Positions 26,889-37,200 of a DNA stretch of 64,000 nucleotides are shown one piece after another. A model generated the notes under the pieces. The model saw only the letters and a program-made list of their open reading frames with translations, was not told the origin of the DNA and did no database searches. Source of the DNA: Alphaproteobacteria bacterium. GTDB taxonomy: Bacteria; Pseudomonadota; Alphaproteobacteria; JAOXRX01. The position numbers and the translations under genes were made by a program. How positions within the stretch are numbered: position 1 is the first letter of the stretch; the number at the start of each line of letters is the position of its first letter. Location: NCBI GenBank assembly GCA_025800285.1, contig JAOXRX010000019.1, positions 1 through 64,000 on the forward strand. The letters are read 5' to 3'.

Positions 26889-29134
26889 TGAAAAAAGAAA
26901 TACCTACAGCTGAAGAAATACTAGAGTTTATATCTGAATCAAATTTACCAGCTCATAAAAATGAAATAGCTAAGTCCTTTCACTTAAGAGGTGCTGATAG
27001 AGTTGAGTTGAAAGCAATATTGAAACAATTGCTAGATGATAAATTAATAGTTAAGTCTGGAGCAAAAAGCTATGTTGCAGTAGAGGCTACAGTTGCCGAG
27101 TCTTCTGTGATAGAAGTTGTTAGAATAGATAAAAACGGAGAGCTTATAGGATATCCTGTAAAAGGAGAAAAGTTAGGTAATACGAAAATTTATGTTAATA
27201 CTAATGACGGACAAATTAAACCAGGTGATAGAGTTCTAGGTAAGTGCCGAAGAGATGATTCTACAGGTCATTTTGAAGCAAATGAAGTTAGAAAAATTAG
27301 GCATCATAGTGAAAATGACATTATTTGTACATATAAGATAAATAAAGATGGAGAGAGAACTCTTATACCTTCTGATAGAAAAAATAAAAGAGTTTATTTC
27401 TTAGATAAAAAAGAATCTGAAAATCTTAATGATGGAGATTTAGTAGAAGCTAAAATAACTCCTTCTCCTGCTTATGAAAGAAGAGAAAAGATTAGAATTG
27501 TTAGAAAAATAGCTGATAAAAATGATCCTCATGCTATTAGTTTAATATCAATTAACTCTTATGAGATACCTAATGAATTTTCTCCTGAGGCTATGCAACA
27601 AGCAAAAGAGAACTCAGTTCCAGAATTAGGAGATAGAGAAGATTTAAGAGATACTCCTCTTATAACAATTGATGGGGCAGATGCTAGAGATTTTGATGAT
27701 GCTGTCTATGCAAAAGAAACAAAAGACGGTTTTGATATAATTGTAGCAATCGCTGATGTATCTTACTATGTTAGACCCAATTCTGTTTTGGATAGAGAGG
27801 CTTATGAAAGAGGTAACTCTACATACTTCCCAGATAGAGTGGTTCCAATGTTGCCAGAAGGATTATCAAATGACATGTGTTCATTAATGCCTCATGTTGA
27901 TAGAGCATGTATGGCTTGTCATATGAAAATAGATAAAGATGGAAATATAAAAAGCCATTACTTTAAAAGAGCTCTTATGAATTCAAAAGCAAGATTAACT
28001 TATGAACAAGCTCAAAACGGCATTGATTTCTATGTTAAAGGAGAAGGGCAGTTAGATCCTAAGGTTAAGCCTATCATGGACGATGTTATAATCCCTTTAT
28101 ATAAAGCATATCAGTCTTTCTTAAAAGCAAGAAACTCTAGGCAGTGTTTGGAGCTAAATCTACCAGAAAGAGAAGTTAAACTAGATAGAAAAACTAATAC
28201 AATTGGGAGTATAACTGTTAAAGCCAGATATGAAGCTCATAAGCTTATTGAGGAATTTATGGTCGCTGCAAATGTAGCTGCTGCTGAAACTCTTAAAAAG
28301 CATACTTGTATATATAGAGTGCATGATAAACCTGACCCTGAGAGATTGATGAATGTTAGAGCCTTTATTTCTGAAATAGGTTATTCTTTAACTTCAAAAG
28401 AGGAGATAACATCAAGACACTTAAACCAACTATTGGCTAAAGTTGAAGGTAAACCAGAAGCTCCTTTGATTAACGAAATTGTTTTAAGATCTCAATCTCA
28501 AGCTGTTTATGGCTCATACAATATTGGGCATTTTGGACTTTCTTTAGAAGAATATGCTCACTTTACTTCGCCAATTAGAAGATATGCTGATTTAATAGTG
28601 CATAGATCTTTAGTGAAAGAACTTGGATTAGGCGAGGGCGGATTAACAGATTCAGAAATTGAGACCGTTGAAGAAATCTCTGATCATATATCAATAACAG
28701 AGAGAAGATCTGTCGCTGCTGAGAGAGATGCAAAAGCTAGGTATATAGCAATGTATTTATCAGAAAATATTGGGGCTGTGTTCCCTGGTAGAATATCAGG
28801 TATATCTAATAGAGGTATATTTATAGAACTTGATGAATCTGGTGCTGAAGGATTTATCCCTATGAAATCTTTATCTGATGATTATTATATCCATGATGAA
28901 AAAAATCATTGTTTAGTGGGTAAAAGAAAAGGTAATGTTTATAGATTGACTGCAAAAATTAAAGTAAAAGTTGCAGAGGCAAGTGGATTGAATGCTTCAA
29001 CTCTTTTTGAAGTTGTTGGAACAAAAGGGGCAGATATTCCTTGGTTAAAAGATAGTAAAATACCTGGTGTTAAAAAATCTAGAAGAAACTCTGGGAATAA
29101 GGGTAAATACAATAAGAAAAGAAAAAGAAAGTAA
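26888..29134 (+). CDS. rnr: Ribonuclease R
   Basis: A processive 3'-5' exoribonuclease that degrades structured RNA. 748 residues. The N-terminal winged-helix and cold-shock domains occupy about 1-220. The RNB domain has the metal-binding TIDGADARDFDDAVYA near 260-275. YNIGHFGLSLEEYAHFTSPIRRYADLIVHR is present. An S1 domain follows (VFPGRISGISNRGIFIELDESGAEGFIP), and a Lys/Arg-rich tail ends the protein. Coupled to the membrane protein gene upstream. Confidence 0.97.
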   Translation: MKKEIPTAEEILEFISESNLPAHKNEIAKSFHLRGADRVELKAILKQLLDDKLIVKSGAKSYVAVEATVAESSVIEVVRIDKNGELIGYPVKGEKLGNTKIYVNTNDGQIKPGDRVLGKCRRDDSTGHFEANEVRKIRHHSENDIICTYKINKDGERTLIPSDRKNKRVYFLDKKESENLNDGDLVEAKITPSPAYERREKIRIVRKIADKNDPHAISLISINSYEIPNEFSPEAMQQAKENSVPELGDREDLRDTPLITIDGADARDFDDAVYAKETKDGFDIIVAIADVSYYVRPNSVLDREAYERGNSTYFPDRVVPMLPEGLSNDMCSLMPHVDRACMACHMKIDKDGNIKSHYFKRALMNSKARLTYEQAQNGIDFYVKGEGQLDPKVKPIMDDVIIPLYKAYQSFLKARNSRQCLELNLPEREVKLDRKTNTIGSITVKARYEAHKLIEEFMVAANVAAAETLKKHTCIYRVHDKPDPERLMNVRAFISEIGYSLTSKEEITSRHLNQLLAKVEGKPEAPLINEIVLRSQSQAVYGSYNIGHFGLSLEEYAHFTSPIRRYADLIVHRSLVKELGLGEGGLTDSEIETVEEISDHISITERRSVAAERDAKARYIAMYLSENIGAVFPGRISGISNRGIFIELDESGAEGFIPMKSLSDDYYIHDEKNHCLVGKRKGNVYRLTAKIKVKVAEASGLNASTLFEVVGTKGADIPWLKDSKIPGVKKSRRNSGNKGKYNKKRKRK

Positions 29135-29167
29135 TATATTTTATAATTATTTAAAGATTTAATTTTA

Positions 29168-29196
29168 AAGCCTTGAATTATTTGAGGCTTTTTTTA
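29168..29196 (+). terminator. Terminator of rnr
   Basis: AAGCCT (29168-29173) pairs with AGGCTT (29185-29190), followed by a T run. Confidence 0.8.
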
Positions 29197-29261
29197 ATCT
29201 AATTTTTTTTAGTCATGCCCACTTTTCCCGTTATTTCTGCTATTTTTTTCATTCCTCTCTC

Positions 29262-29640
29262 CTTCAGCATAACAATCGCTAGCAGAAGAATCTTCTTGTG
29301 TTACGGATACCCTCTCTACTCTGTCATTCTTAACTGACACACTTGTGTGGTAGTGAAGAATCTCATTGTGCAACTGGATATAAACCTATATTTAATCAAT
29401 TCAGTCATTCTGAACGACTGCGAGGAGTCGAAGAATCTCATTGTGCAACTGGATATAAACCTATATTTAATCAATTCAGTCATTCTGAGCGACTGCGAGG
29501 AGTCGAAGAATCTCATTGTGTTACAGGATATGAATTCACATTACACAAGCACGAAAAGATTCTTCCTTGCACTTAGAATGGCGGAGGAGAGGGAGGAATG
29601 ACGATAATGACAGAGAAGTGGAGAGTCTGTATGACGAAAA
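29262..29640. repeat. Dispersed palindromic repeat block, locus 4, with 75-bp tandem copies
   Basis: This carries the same modules as loci 1-3 in mainly the opposite orientation. GAAGAATCTCATTGTG begins at 29355, 29430 and 29505, so a 75-base unit is repeated in tandem twice with a partial third copy. Each unit contains GAGCGACTGCGAGGAGTCGAAGAATCT and a piece matching the inverse of the shared middle (ATATCCAGT.GCACAATGAGATTCT). ORFs here are by-products of the repeat. It fills the gap between rnr and the 29690 gene. Confidence 0.85.
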
Positions 29641-29689
29641 AGGGAAAGATGATAGGGTAAGTGAAAGATGATTGAAACCAAATAGGTGT

Positions 29690-30130
29690 TTATATTTCTT
29701 CAATTTCTTTGTCTATGAATTTCATAAATCTCTCATCAAAGTTTTTTATCTTCTCTAATTTGACACTATAACAAGCTTTTAAAGCATGTTGAGCTTCAGC
29801 AAATTCAAATAATTTATATAAGCTATCTTTTGAAAACTTGTTTTCTAAATTATATTTTATTAGGTTTTCATTGTATTCTATTTCTGTAACGAGAGCTTTT
29901 TTACTGTTTTTCATCATTTTCAGAGTTTCTTCTGCTAGAAAGTCTAATATGATAGCATGATCATCATTTTTTATCAAAACAGCATGAGGGCTATCGTCTC
30001 CATATATTATTTTTGCATCACTATCTGGTTGAGATGATTTATCGTTATACATGATAACAAACATAACTTCTCCATCCTTGTTTTGAATGGATAAAAAGTC
30101 TTTAGCTATTGTAATCTCTTTATCTATCAT
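29690..30130 (-). CDS. Hypothetical protein, 146 residues
   Basis: I do not recognise it. It is acidic, without signal peptide or membrane segment. The N-terminal half looks like beta strands (EVMFVIMYND, HAVLIKNDDHAIILDFL) and the C-terminal half is helical. Its start codon directly follows the stop of the 30131-30463 gene on the minus strand, so the two are coupled and likely functionally linked. Confidence 0.65.
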   Translation of the reverse strand: MIDKEITIAKDFLSIQNKDGEVMFVIMYNDKSSQPDSDAKIIYGDDSPHAVLIKNDDHAIILDFLAEETLKMMKNSKKALVTEIEYNENLIKYNLENKFSKDSLYKLFEFAEAQHALKACYSVKLEKIKNFDERFMKFIDKEIEEI

Positions 30131-30463
30131 TTAAGCATAAACTCCTGGAATTTTTAATTTTTGCATTACAGCTTTTTCTTCGGCTCTATTTTTGTTTTTT
30201 AGAGCATTCATTACTACTGCCGTTGCAAAACCTAATACACCTGGTAAAGCAATGGCTCCACCTGTTAAAAATGAAGTTACAGATGAGACTATAACTCCAG
30301 CTCCTAATTCTTTCAGTTCATCTTTAAAAGCTGTTTTAAGATGTTGAATATTTTGCTGTACTTTTCTCCAGTGAGATCCGTTATATACAACTATTTGAGG
30401 AGATTTTTTTATGAATTTCTTCACATCTTGTAGTATCTCTTTTTCAACATATCCCTCAGACAT
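30131..30463 (-). CDS. Hypothetical protein with a glycine-rich hydrophobic segment
   Basis: A 110-residue protein. The N-terminal half is polar and helical. The second half has a long hydrophobic glycine/alanine-rich stretch (GAGVIVSSVTSFLTGGAIALPGVLGFATAVVM), perhaps a hairpin membrane insertion, then a basic tail. No family recognised. A ribosome site (GGAGG) precedes the ATG. First of a two-gene minus-strand unit. Confidence 0.65.
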   Translation of the reverse strand: MSEGYVEKEILQDVKKFIKKSPQIVVYNGSHWRKVQQNIQHLKTAFKDELKELGAGVIVSSVTSFLTGGAIALPGVLGFATAVVMNALKNKNRAEEKAVMQKLKIPGVYA

Positions 30464-30576
30464 GGCTTAACCTCCATTTATAATTTATGTATCATTATAA
30501 CATTAAATGAATAAGATATGCAATAGTAAATTAATTAAATCTTGCTTTTTTCTTCAAAATGAGATATAAAAATCGC

Positions 30577-32373
30577 ATGAAATTAGAACATATAAGAAAC
30601 TTTTCGATAATAGCTCATATTGACCACGGTAAATCTACTGTGGCAGATAGACTTATTCATATGTGTGGGGGCTTGACATCTAGAGAAATGTCAGAGCAAG
30701 TTCTTGATAATATGGATATAGAAAAAGAGAGAGGTATTACGATTAAATCTCAAACTGTGAGATTGGATTACAAAGCAAAAGACGGTAAAGATTATCAATT
30801 AAATCTTATGGATACTCCTGGGCATGTTGACTTCGCTTATGAAGTTAGTCGTTCTTTAGCATCTTGTGAAGGCTCTTTACTTATAGTTGATGCATCTCAA
30901 GGGGTTGAGGCTCAAACTTTAGCTAATGTTTATAAGGCTATTGAAAACGATCATGAAATCATTCCAGTTATAAATAAAATTGACTTACCCGCTGCTGATG
31001 TAGATAGAGTTAAAAAGCAAATTGAAGATGTTATCGGTATTGATGCATCTGATGCAGCTTTAGTATCTGGTAAAACAGGCGAGGGTATGGATGATTTGCT
31101 AGAAAAGATTGTTACAAAACTACCTTGTCCTGAAGGAGAATATGACAAACCATTGCAAGCTTTGCTAGTTGATAGTTGGTATGATGCTTATTTAGGTGTT
31201 GTTATTCTTGTTAGAGTTATGCAAGGAACTCTTAAAAAAGGTCAGAAGATTAAATTTATGCAACAGGGAGTTGTAAGAGAGGCAGATAGAGTAGGTATCT
31301 TTACTCCTAAGCATGTTATAACAAATGAGCTAAAAGCTGGAGAAATGGGCTTTATAACTGCTCAAATGAAGAATATATCAGAAACATCTGTTGGTGATAC
31401 TATAACTACAGAGAAAAATCCTTGTCCAAAACCTTTGGACGGATTCCATCCTTCTATACCAGTTGTTTTCTGTTCTTTATTTCCAGTAGAAGCAAATGAT
31501 TTTGAAACATTAAGAGCATCTCTAGGTAAACTTGCTCTTAACGATGCAAGCTTTAAATTTGAAATGGAGACTTCTCAAGCATTAGGTTTTGGGTTTAGAT
31601 GTGGTTTCTTAGGTCTTCTTCATATGGAGATTATACAAGAAAGACTTGAAAGAGAGTTTGATTTAGATCTTGTGGCAACTGCTCCTTCTGTTGTTTATAA
31701 AATTAAATTAACAAATGGTGAGGAAATGGATTTATATAATCCTGTTGATATGCCAGATGTTCAAAAAATAGAATCAATATCAGAACCTTGGATTAGAGCA
31801 ACTATAATGACTCCAGATACATATTTGGGACCATTGCTAACTCTTTGCCAGCAAAGAAGAGGTGAGCAAATTGATTTAACTTATGTTGGTTCTAGAGCAA
31901 TGTTGGTATATAAACTTCCTCTGAATGAAGTTGTGTTTGACTTCTATGATAGAGTTAAGTCTTTATCTCAAGGTTATGCAAGTTTTGATTATGAAATAGA
32001 TGAGTATAGAACTGGTAATCTTGTTAAATTAACTATTTTAGTTAATGGAGAAGATGTTGACTCCTTGTCTATGATTGTTCATAAGGATTATGCTGAAAGT
32101 CGTGGTAGAAGACTTTGTGAAAAATTAAAAACTCTTATACCTAGGCAGTTATTTAAAATTGCTATTCAAGCAGCAATCGGTGGTAAGGTTGTAGCTAGAG
32201 AAACTCTTTCTGCTATGAGAAAAGATGTTACTGCAAAATGTTATGGTGGTGATATCTCTCGTAAGAGAAAATTGTTAGAAAAGCAGAAAAAAGGTAAAAA
32301 GAGAATGCGATCTATAGGTAATGTTGATATACCTCAAAAAGCATTTATTGCTGCTCTAAAGATGGATGAATAA
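30577..32373 (+). CDS. lepA: Elongation factor 4 (LepA)
   Basis: A translational GTPase that acts on stalled or back-translocating ribosomes. GTPase motifs: [14 protein letters not shown] and NKIDLP. The LepA-specific C-terminal domain ends [34 protein letters not shown] set the start at 30577 ([20 protein letters not shown]) to match the family start; an in-frame ATG 18 bases upstream would add six residues. That gives 598 residues, the normal length. The ZIP gene follows after 14 bases. Confidence 0.97.
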   Translation: MKLEHIRNFSIIAHIDHGKSTVADRLIHMCGGLTSREMSEQVLDNMDIEKERGITIKSQTVRLDYKAKDGKDYQLNLMDTPGHVDFAYEVSRSLASCEGSLLIVDASQGVEAQTLANVYKAIENDHEIIPVINKIDLPAADVDRVKKQIEDVIGIDASDAALVSGKTGEGMDDLLEKIVTKLPCPEGEYDKPLQALLVDSWYDAYLGVVILVRVMQGTLKKGQKIKFMQQGVVREADRVGIFTPKHVITNELKAGEMGFITAQMKNISETSVGDTITTEKNPCPKPLDGFHPSIPVVFCSLFPVEANDFETLRASLGKLALNDASFKFEMETSQALGFGFRCGFLGLLHMEIIQERLEREFDLDLVATAPSVVYKIKLTNGEEMDLYNPVDMPDVQKIESISEPWIRATIMTPDTYLGPLLTLCQQRRGEQIDLTYVGSRAMLVYKLPLNEVVFDFYDRVKSLSQGYASFDYEIDEYRTGNLVKLTILVNGEDVDSLSMIVHKDYAESRGRRLCEKLKTLIPRQLFKIAIQAAIGGKVVARETLSAMRKDVTAKCYGGDISRKRKLLEKQKKGKKRMRSIGNVDIPQKAFIAALKMDE

Positions 32374-32387
32374 GGAATAGTTATCAA

Positions 32388-33092
32388 ATGTCAGAATTTA
32401 TAAAGATATTGATATTCTCTTGGTTAGCAGGATTAATGGCATTTATAGGTGGCTTTATATCTCATTTAGAAGGAAGTATGGAAACCGAAAAGAAACAAGA
32501 GATGGTTCATGCTATTGTTGCTTTTGGTGGAGGTATATTACTATCAGCCACCGCTTTTACTTTGGTTCCTGAAGCTATGAAGGATTTATCACCTAATTTA
32601 ATGTTTGTAACTTTATGTGTAGGCGGAATCTTTTTCTCTATACTTGATTATTTAATAAGTAAATCAGGACATAGTAAAGCTCAGTTTATGGCTATGCTAA
32701 TGGATTTTATCCCAGAGTCTTTAGTTCTTGGAGTGGTATGGATACATAATCCTCATTTAGGAGCTTTGCTGGCTTTATTTATAGGTTTGCAGAATTTACC
32801 AGAAGGCTTTAATGCATTTAGAGAGCTCGATGAGGGTAATTCTAAAAATACTTTGATAAATTTATTATTGATAAGCTTTTTAGGACCTGTTTTTGCTATG
32901 TTGGGATTTTGGGTGTTAAAAGATAGTGTATTTACTACATCGCTAATTTTGGCTTTTGCTAGCGGTGGTATTTTATATTTAATATTTGAGGATATTGCTC
33001 CAGCTTCTGTTATGTTAAAACACAGAACTCCTCCGTTAGGTGCTGTTTTAGGTTTCGCAGTAGGAGTATTCGCAAAACAATTACTTTTATAG
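32388..33092 (+). CDS. ZIP-family divalent metal transporter
   Basis: A 234-residue membrane protein with about eight hydrophobic helices and the two ZIP metal-site helices: DFIPESLVLGVVW and GLQNLPEGFNAF (the latter replaces the common HNLPEG His with Gln). Predicted to move zinc, iron or similar ions. Likely co-transcribed with lepA. The His-to-Gln change may alter metal preference. Confidence 0.85.
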   Translation: MSEFIKILIFSWLAGLMAFIGGFISHLEGSMETEKKQEMVHAIVAFGGGILLSATAFTLVPEAMKDLSPNLMFVTLCVGGIFFSILDYLISKSGHSKAQFMAMLMDFIPESLVLGVVWIHNPHLGALLALFIGLQNLPEGFNAFRELDEGNSKNTLINLLLISFLGPVFAMLGFWVLKDSVFTTSLILAFASGGILYLIFEDIAPASVMLKHRTPPLGAVLGFAVGVFAKQLLL

Positions 33093-33114
33093 TCATTTGC
33101 TTTATTAATTTATA

Positions 33115-33143
33115 TTGTTTTTATCGCTATTTTGTGATATAAT
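33115..33143 (+). promoter_or_regulatory. Sigma-70-like promoter
   Basis: TTGTTT (33115-33120) and TATAAT (33138-33143) are separated by 17 bases, upstream of the gene starting at 33177. Confidence 0.7.
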
Positions 33144-33176
33144 GTCTCTTATTAATTATAAAAAGGAGAAGGTTTA

Positions 33177-33752
33177 ATGCAAACCAATAATATAATAACA
33201 GAAGAAGATAAAGCTAATCTTGTGTTATCAGAAAAGATTGTAGAAAGAGAATTAAAGCAAGTTTTTATTGAAGCTAGTGATATATATAAAAATATAAAGG
33301 CAAAATATGAAGAGCTTCCTGTTCCGTTGCAGAAATCTCTTAAAATATTAGATGCTAAAGTGAAAGAAAAAGCAAGATGCCAAGATGATAATATGAATAT
33401 TGATCTGCTTTTTTTAGAAGATGTTTCTGATAAAGAGTTAAAAGTAATTTCAAAAATAGTAAATAATTATGAAGCTTTAGCTATTAAAGAATGCTCAATT
33501 TCTAATTTAAGAAGTCAAATAGCTTTTAAAGTAGAAGACGGAGAATTAAAGTTAAAAAGAAATAGACCTTTTAAAAAGGGAATTGATGTAGCTCAAACTA
33601 AAATTAGATTGATTTCTTCTTTAGGTGAAATTATTTCTGATTGTATTGCTGATAGAGAAAATAATTCAGAGAATAGCAATGAACGAGAAATAGAGAGAAT
33701 ATTAAATAGAAATAAGGGGCGAACTCTAAAAGATTTAAGAAATAATATTTAA
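33177..33752 (+). CDS. Hypothetical helical protein
   Basis: A 191-residue, highly charged, helical protein with no signal peptide or membrane segment and no recognised family. It has its own promoter (33115-33143), a good ribosome site (AAAGGAGAAGG) and its own terminator, so it is a single-gene unit. Confidence 0.7.
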   Translation: MQTNNIITEEDKANLVLSEKIVERELKQVFIEASDIYKNIKAKYEELPVPLQKSLKILDAKVKEKARCQDDNMNIDLLFLEDVSDKELKVISKIVNNYEALAIKECSISNLRSQIAFKVEDGELKLKRNRPFKKGIDVAQTKIRLISSLGEIISDCIADRENNSENSNEREIERILNRNKGRTLKDLRNNI

Positions 33753-33766
33753 TAATTGATTTATTA

Positions 33767-33797
33767 AAAAAGCTCTTGTTGAAAAACAAGAGCTTTT
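33767..33797. terminator. Bidirectional terminator
   Basis: The stem has core AAAGCTCTTGTT / AACAAGAGCTTT with a GAAA tetraloop, between two convergent genes (33177-33752 plus, 33802-34092 minus). A near-identical hairpin lies at 34158-34185. Confidence 0.9.
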
Positions 33798-33801
33798 AAA
33801 A

Positions 33802-34092
33802 TTAATTGCTGCTACCAACAACCGGTATTTCTACTGTTATAGAGTTAGAAGTTTTTTTAGTGATTACAGGTCTAGGTTTTTCTCCTGCTTTTAAAGGTTC
33901 ACTTGTTATCTCTTTCCCATCTAAAGTTCTAGCTGATAGTTTAACTTTTGGTTGTTTATAAGCTGATTTTATATTTCTTTTTTTAGTTTCTTTAGTTGTT
34001 GTTTCTTGTGTTGTTGCAATTTTTGAAGCCGCTATTATTGATAATAATAAAGGTGCTTTGATTAAAAATTTTTTCATTTTATTTTTTTTCAT
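33802..34092 (-). CDS. Small secreted protein, unknown
   Basis: A 96-residue protein with a basic N terminus and a hydrophobic stretch (MKKNKMKKFLIKAPLLLSIIAAS) that looks like a signal peptide, followed by a Thr/Lys-rich mature part. GGAGTG precedes the ATG. No family recognised. Downstream of nifJ but behind its terminator. Confidence 0.65.
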   Translation of the reverse strand: MKKNKMKKFLIKAPLLLSIIAASKIATTQETTTKETKKRNIKSAYKQPKVKLSARTLDGKEITSEPLKAGEKPRPVITKKTSNSITVEIPVVGSSN

Positions 34093-34157
34093 ATTTCACT
34101 CCTGTTTTTTTATTTAATAAATGGCATTATAGCATAAAACTGTATAAAGGCAATAAA

Positions 34158-34185
34158 AAAGCTCTTGTTGAAAAACAAGAGCTTT
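34158..34185 (-). terminator. Terminator of nifJ
   Basis: AAAGCTCTTGTT / AACAAGAGCTTT with a GAAA loop, 26 bases past the nifJ stop. Confidence 0.88.
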
Positions 34186-34210
34186 AATATTTTAATAACA
34201 ATATTAATTG

Positions 34211-37200
34211 TTATTTAGCTTCTTTACCAAAATTCGCAATATAGTCAAAGATTTTAAATTTGTTTTCAGCATCTTTAGCAGCTTTTTCTGCTAGAGCATC
34301 ATAACGATCTTTATCTTTCTTTTCTGCAATTTTGAATCTTGTTTCTTTTTGCATATACTCCGCAAGTTTACCGTTAGGAGCTCTGGAATCCATAGCTAAT
34401 CCATTTACAGGACTATATCTATATAATTGCCAGTGACCAGCAGCAACAGCTTCTTTTTGGTGTGTTAAGCCATCGCCTAGAGTATACCCATGAGCAATAC
34501 AATGAGAATAAGCAAGGATAATTGATGGACCATCAAATGCTTCAGCTTCTTTTATTGCTTTTATTGCTTGCATTGGATTCGCTCCAAAAGCTATTTTAGC
34601 AACAAAGACATTTCCGTGAATCATTGATTCTAAGCCCATATCTTTTTTAGTTCTATCTTTACCAGCAGCAGCAAACTTAGCAGAAGCTCCAATTGGAGTA
34701 GCTTTTGATGCTTGTCCACCAGTATTAGCATAAACTTCATTATCCATAACCATGATGTTTACATTCTCGCCAGAGTTAAGAACATGATCTAAACCGCCAT
34801 ATCCTATGTCATAAGCCCAACCATCACCACCTATAATCCATACAGATTTTTTAACTAGATAGTCTGCAACTTCAAGAAGTTCTTTTGCTAGCTCTGAAGA
34901 GTCATTTGCTAATTTTTCTTTTAGCTGATTTACTCTTTCTCTTTGAGCTTCAATACCTTCTTCTGTTGATTGATCAGCTGTTAAAATGTCTTCACAATTA
35001 CAGTACTCTTTAACAAGTCTTTCTGCTTGAGCTTTTTTGCCATTTACAGCTACTCTCATACCCATACCGAATTCTGCATTGTCTTCAAATAGAGAGTTAG
35101 CCCATGCTGGACCTCTGCCATTTTCATCTTTACAGTAAGGAGTTGTAGGTAAATTACCACCATATATTGAAGAGCATCCAGTAGCATTAGCTATAAACAT
35201 TCTGTCTCCAAATAGTTGAGTTATTAACTTGATGTATGGAGTTTCTCCACAACCTGCACAAGCACCTGAGTATTCCATATATGGTTGTAGTGATGATACT
35301 CCTGCAATTGTAGGAGGGTTTTCACTCGCTTTGTTTTCAGGCAATTGAGAGAAACATTTAAATTGAGCTGATTCTTTAGCTACAACATCTAGTTTATTCT
35401 GCATATTAATAGCTTTTTCTTCAGGGTTTTCTCTATTTTTACCTAAGCAAGCATGAACACATAATCCACAACCTGTACAGTCTTCAGGAGAAACTTGAAC
35501 AACAAATTTTTTATCTGTTCCTCTTGGTTGAATTACTTGCATTCCTTCTGCTTCTAACTTAGCTGCTTCCTCATCTGTTACAAATTTAGTTCTAATAGCA
35601 GAGTGAGGGCAAACAAATGAACACATACCACATGCGATACAGTGCTCAGGCATCCATACAGGAACTTCTGGAGCAATATCTCTTTTTTCATATTTTGATG
35701 TAGCAGTTGGCCAAACACCATCTGCAGGCATTGCTGATACAGGAAGGTCATCACCTTTACCTTCAATCATTTTACCTATTACATCTCTTACGAAATCAGG
35801 AGCATCTGCAGGAACAGGTAGCTTCATTTCAATTTCTGATGTAGCTTCAGCAGGAACTTCAACTTTTTCAAGATTCTCTAATGTTCCGTCAACAGCAGCA
35901 AAGTTTCTTTCAACTAGTGTTTGAGACTTTTTACCATAAGTTTTTTGAATTGATTCTTTAATTAATTCAATAGCTTTATCTTTCTCAATAATATTAGCTA
36001 GAGCAAAATAACATGTTTGCATAATTGTGTTAATTCTTGTTCCCATCTGTGCTTTTTTAGCAACAGGAAGAGCATCAATTACATAAAAATCTAATTTTTT
36101 ATCTATAATTTGAGATTGAACCATTCTTGGAAGTTTGTCCCAAACATCTTTAGCTGAATAAGGAGAGTTTAACAAGAATGTTGCTCCTTCAGCTGCTCTT
36201 GATAAAACATCAATTTTTTCTAAAAAGTTAAATTGATGACATGCTACAAAGTTAGCTTGATTGATTGCATAAGATGATTTTATAACTTCTGGAGAGAATC
36301 TTAAGTGAGAACATGTAATACCACCAGATTTCTTAGAATCATATATGAAGTATGCTTGAGCATAGTTATCTGTTGAGCCTCCAATGATTTTAATAGAGTT
36401 TTTATTCGCTCCAACAGTTCCGTCAGATCCTAATCCATAGAATATAGCTTTATTAACTTTATCATCTTTAACATGGAAATTAGCATCATAATCTAAAGAT
36501 GTATTTGTTACATCATCATTTATACCAATTGTAAAATGTTTTTTAGGTTCTGATTTATCTAGCTCATCATAAATTGCTTTAATCATAGCAGGATTAAATT
36601 CTTTAGATGAAAGTCCATATCTACCACCAATAATAGCTCTGTCTTTAATGTTATTTTCTTCTAATACAGAAACTATATCCAGATATAATGGCTCTCCAAT
36701 AGAACCTGATTCTTTAGTTCTATCTAATACAGCTATCTTCTTAGCTGTTTCTGGAAGTGCTTTTATAAATGCATCTTTAGGGAATGGACGATAAAGTCTA
36801 ACTTTTAATAATCCTAACTTTGTTCCCATGTTTGAATTCATATAGTTTATAGTTTCTTCAATTGCTTCAGCAGCAGATCCCATAACTACTATTACTTTTT
36901 CTGCATCTTCTGGACCAATATAATCTACTAAATTATATTTTCTTCCAACTACAGTGGAGAATTTATCCATAGCTTTTTGAGTTTCCTCTAAAGCTAAATC
37001 ATAATATTTGTTTGCAGCTTCTCTTGATTGGAAGTATGTATCTGGGTTTTGAGCAGTTCCTCTTAGAGTAGGAGTATCAGGAGTTAGACATCTAGATTTA
37101 AACTCTTTTATTTTATCTGCATCAATTAATTCTCTTAGTTGATCGTTTGAAATCATCTCTATTTTTGATATTTCATGAGATGTTCTGAAACCATCAAAGA

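Noticed and set aside
29355-29520. Tandem 75-bp repeats considered as a CRISPR array
   Set aside because: The whole unit is repeated with no variable spacers, and no cas gene is nearby.
29316-29601. Three overlapping ORFs of 66-84 residues on both strands
   Set aside because: They are made entirely of the dispersed palindromic repeat (recurrent ESHCATGYKPIFNQFSHSERLRGVE), lack ribosome sites and appear in several frames.
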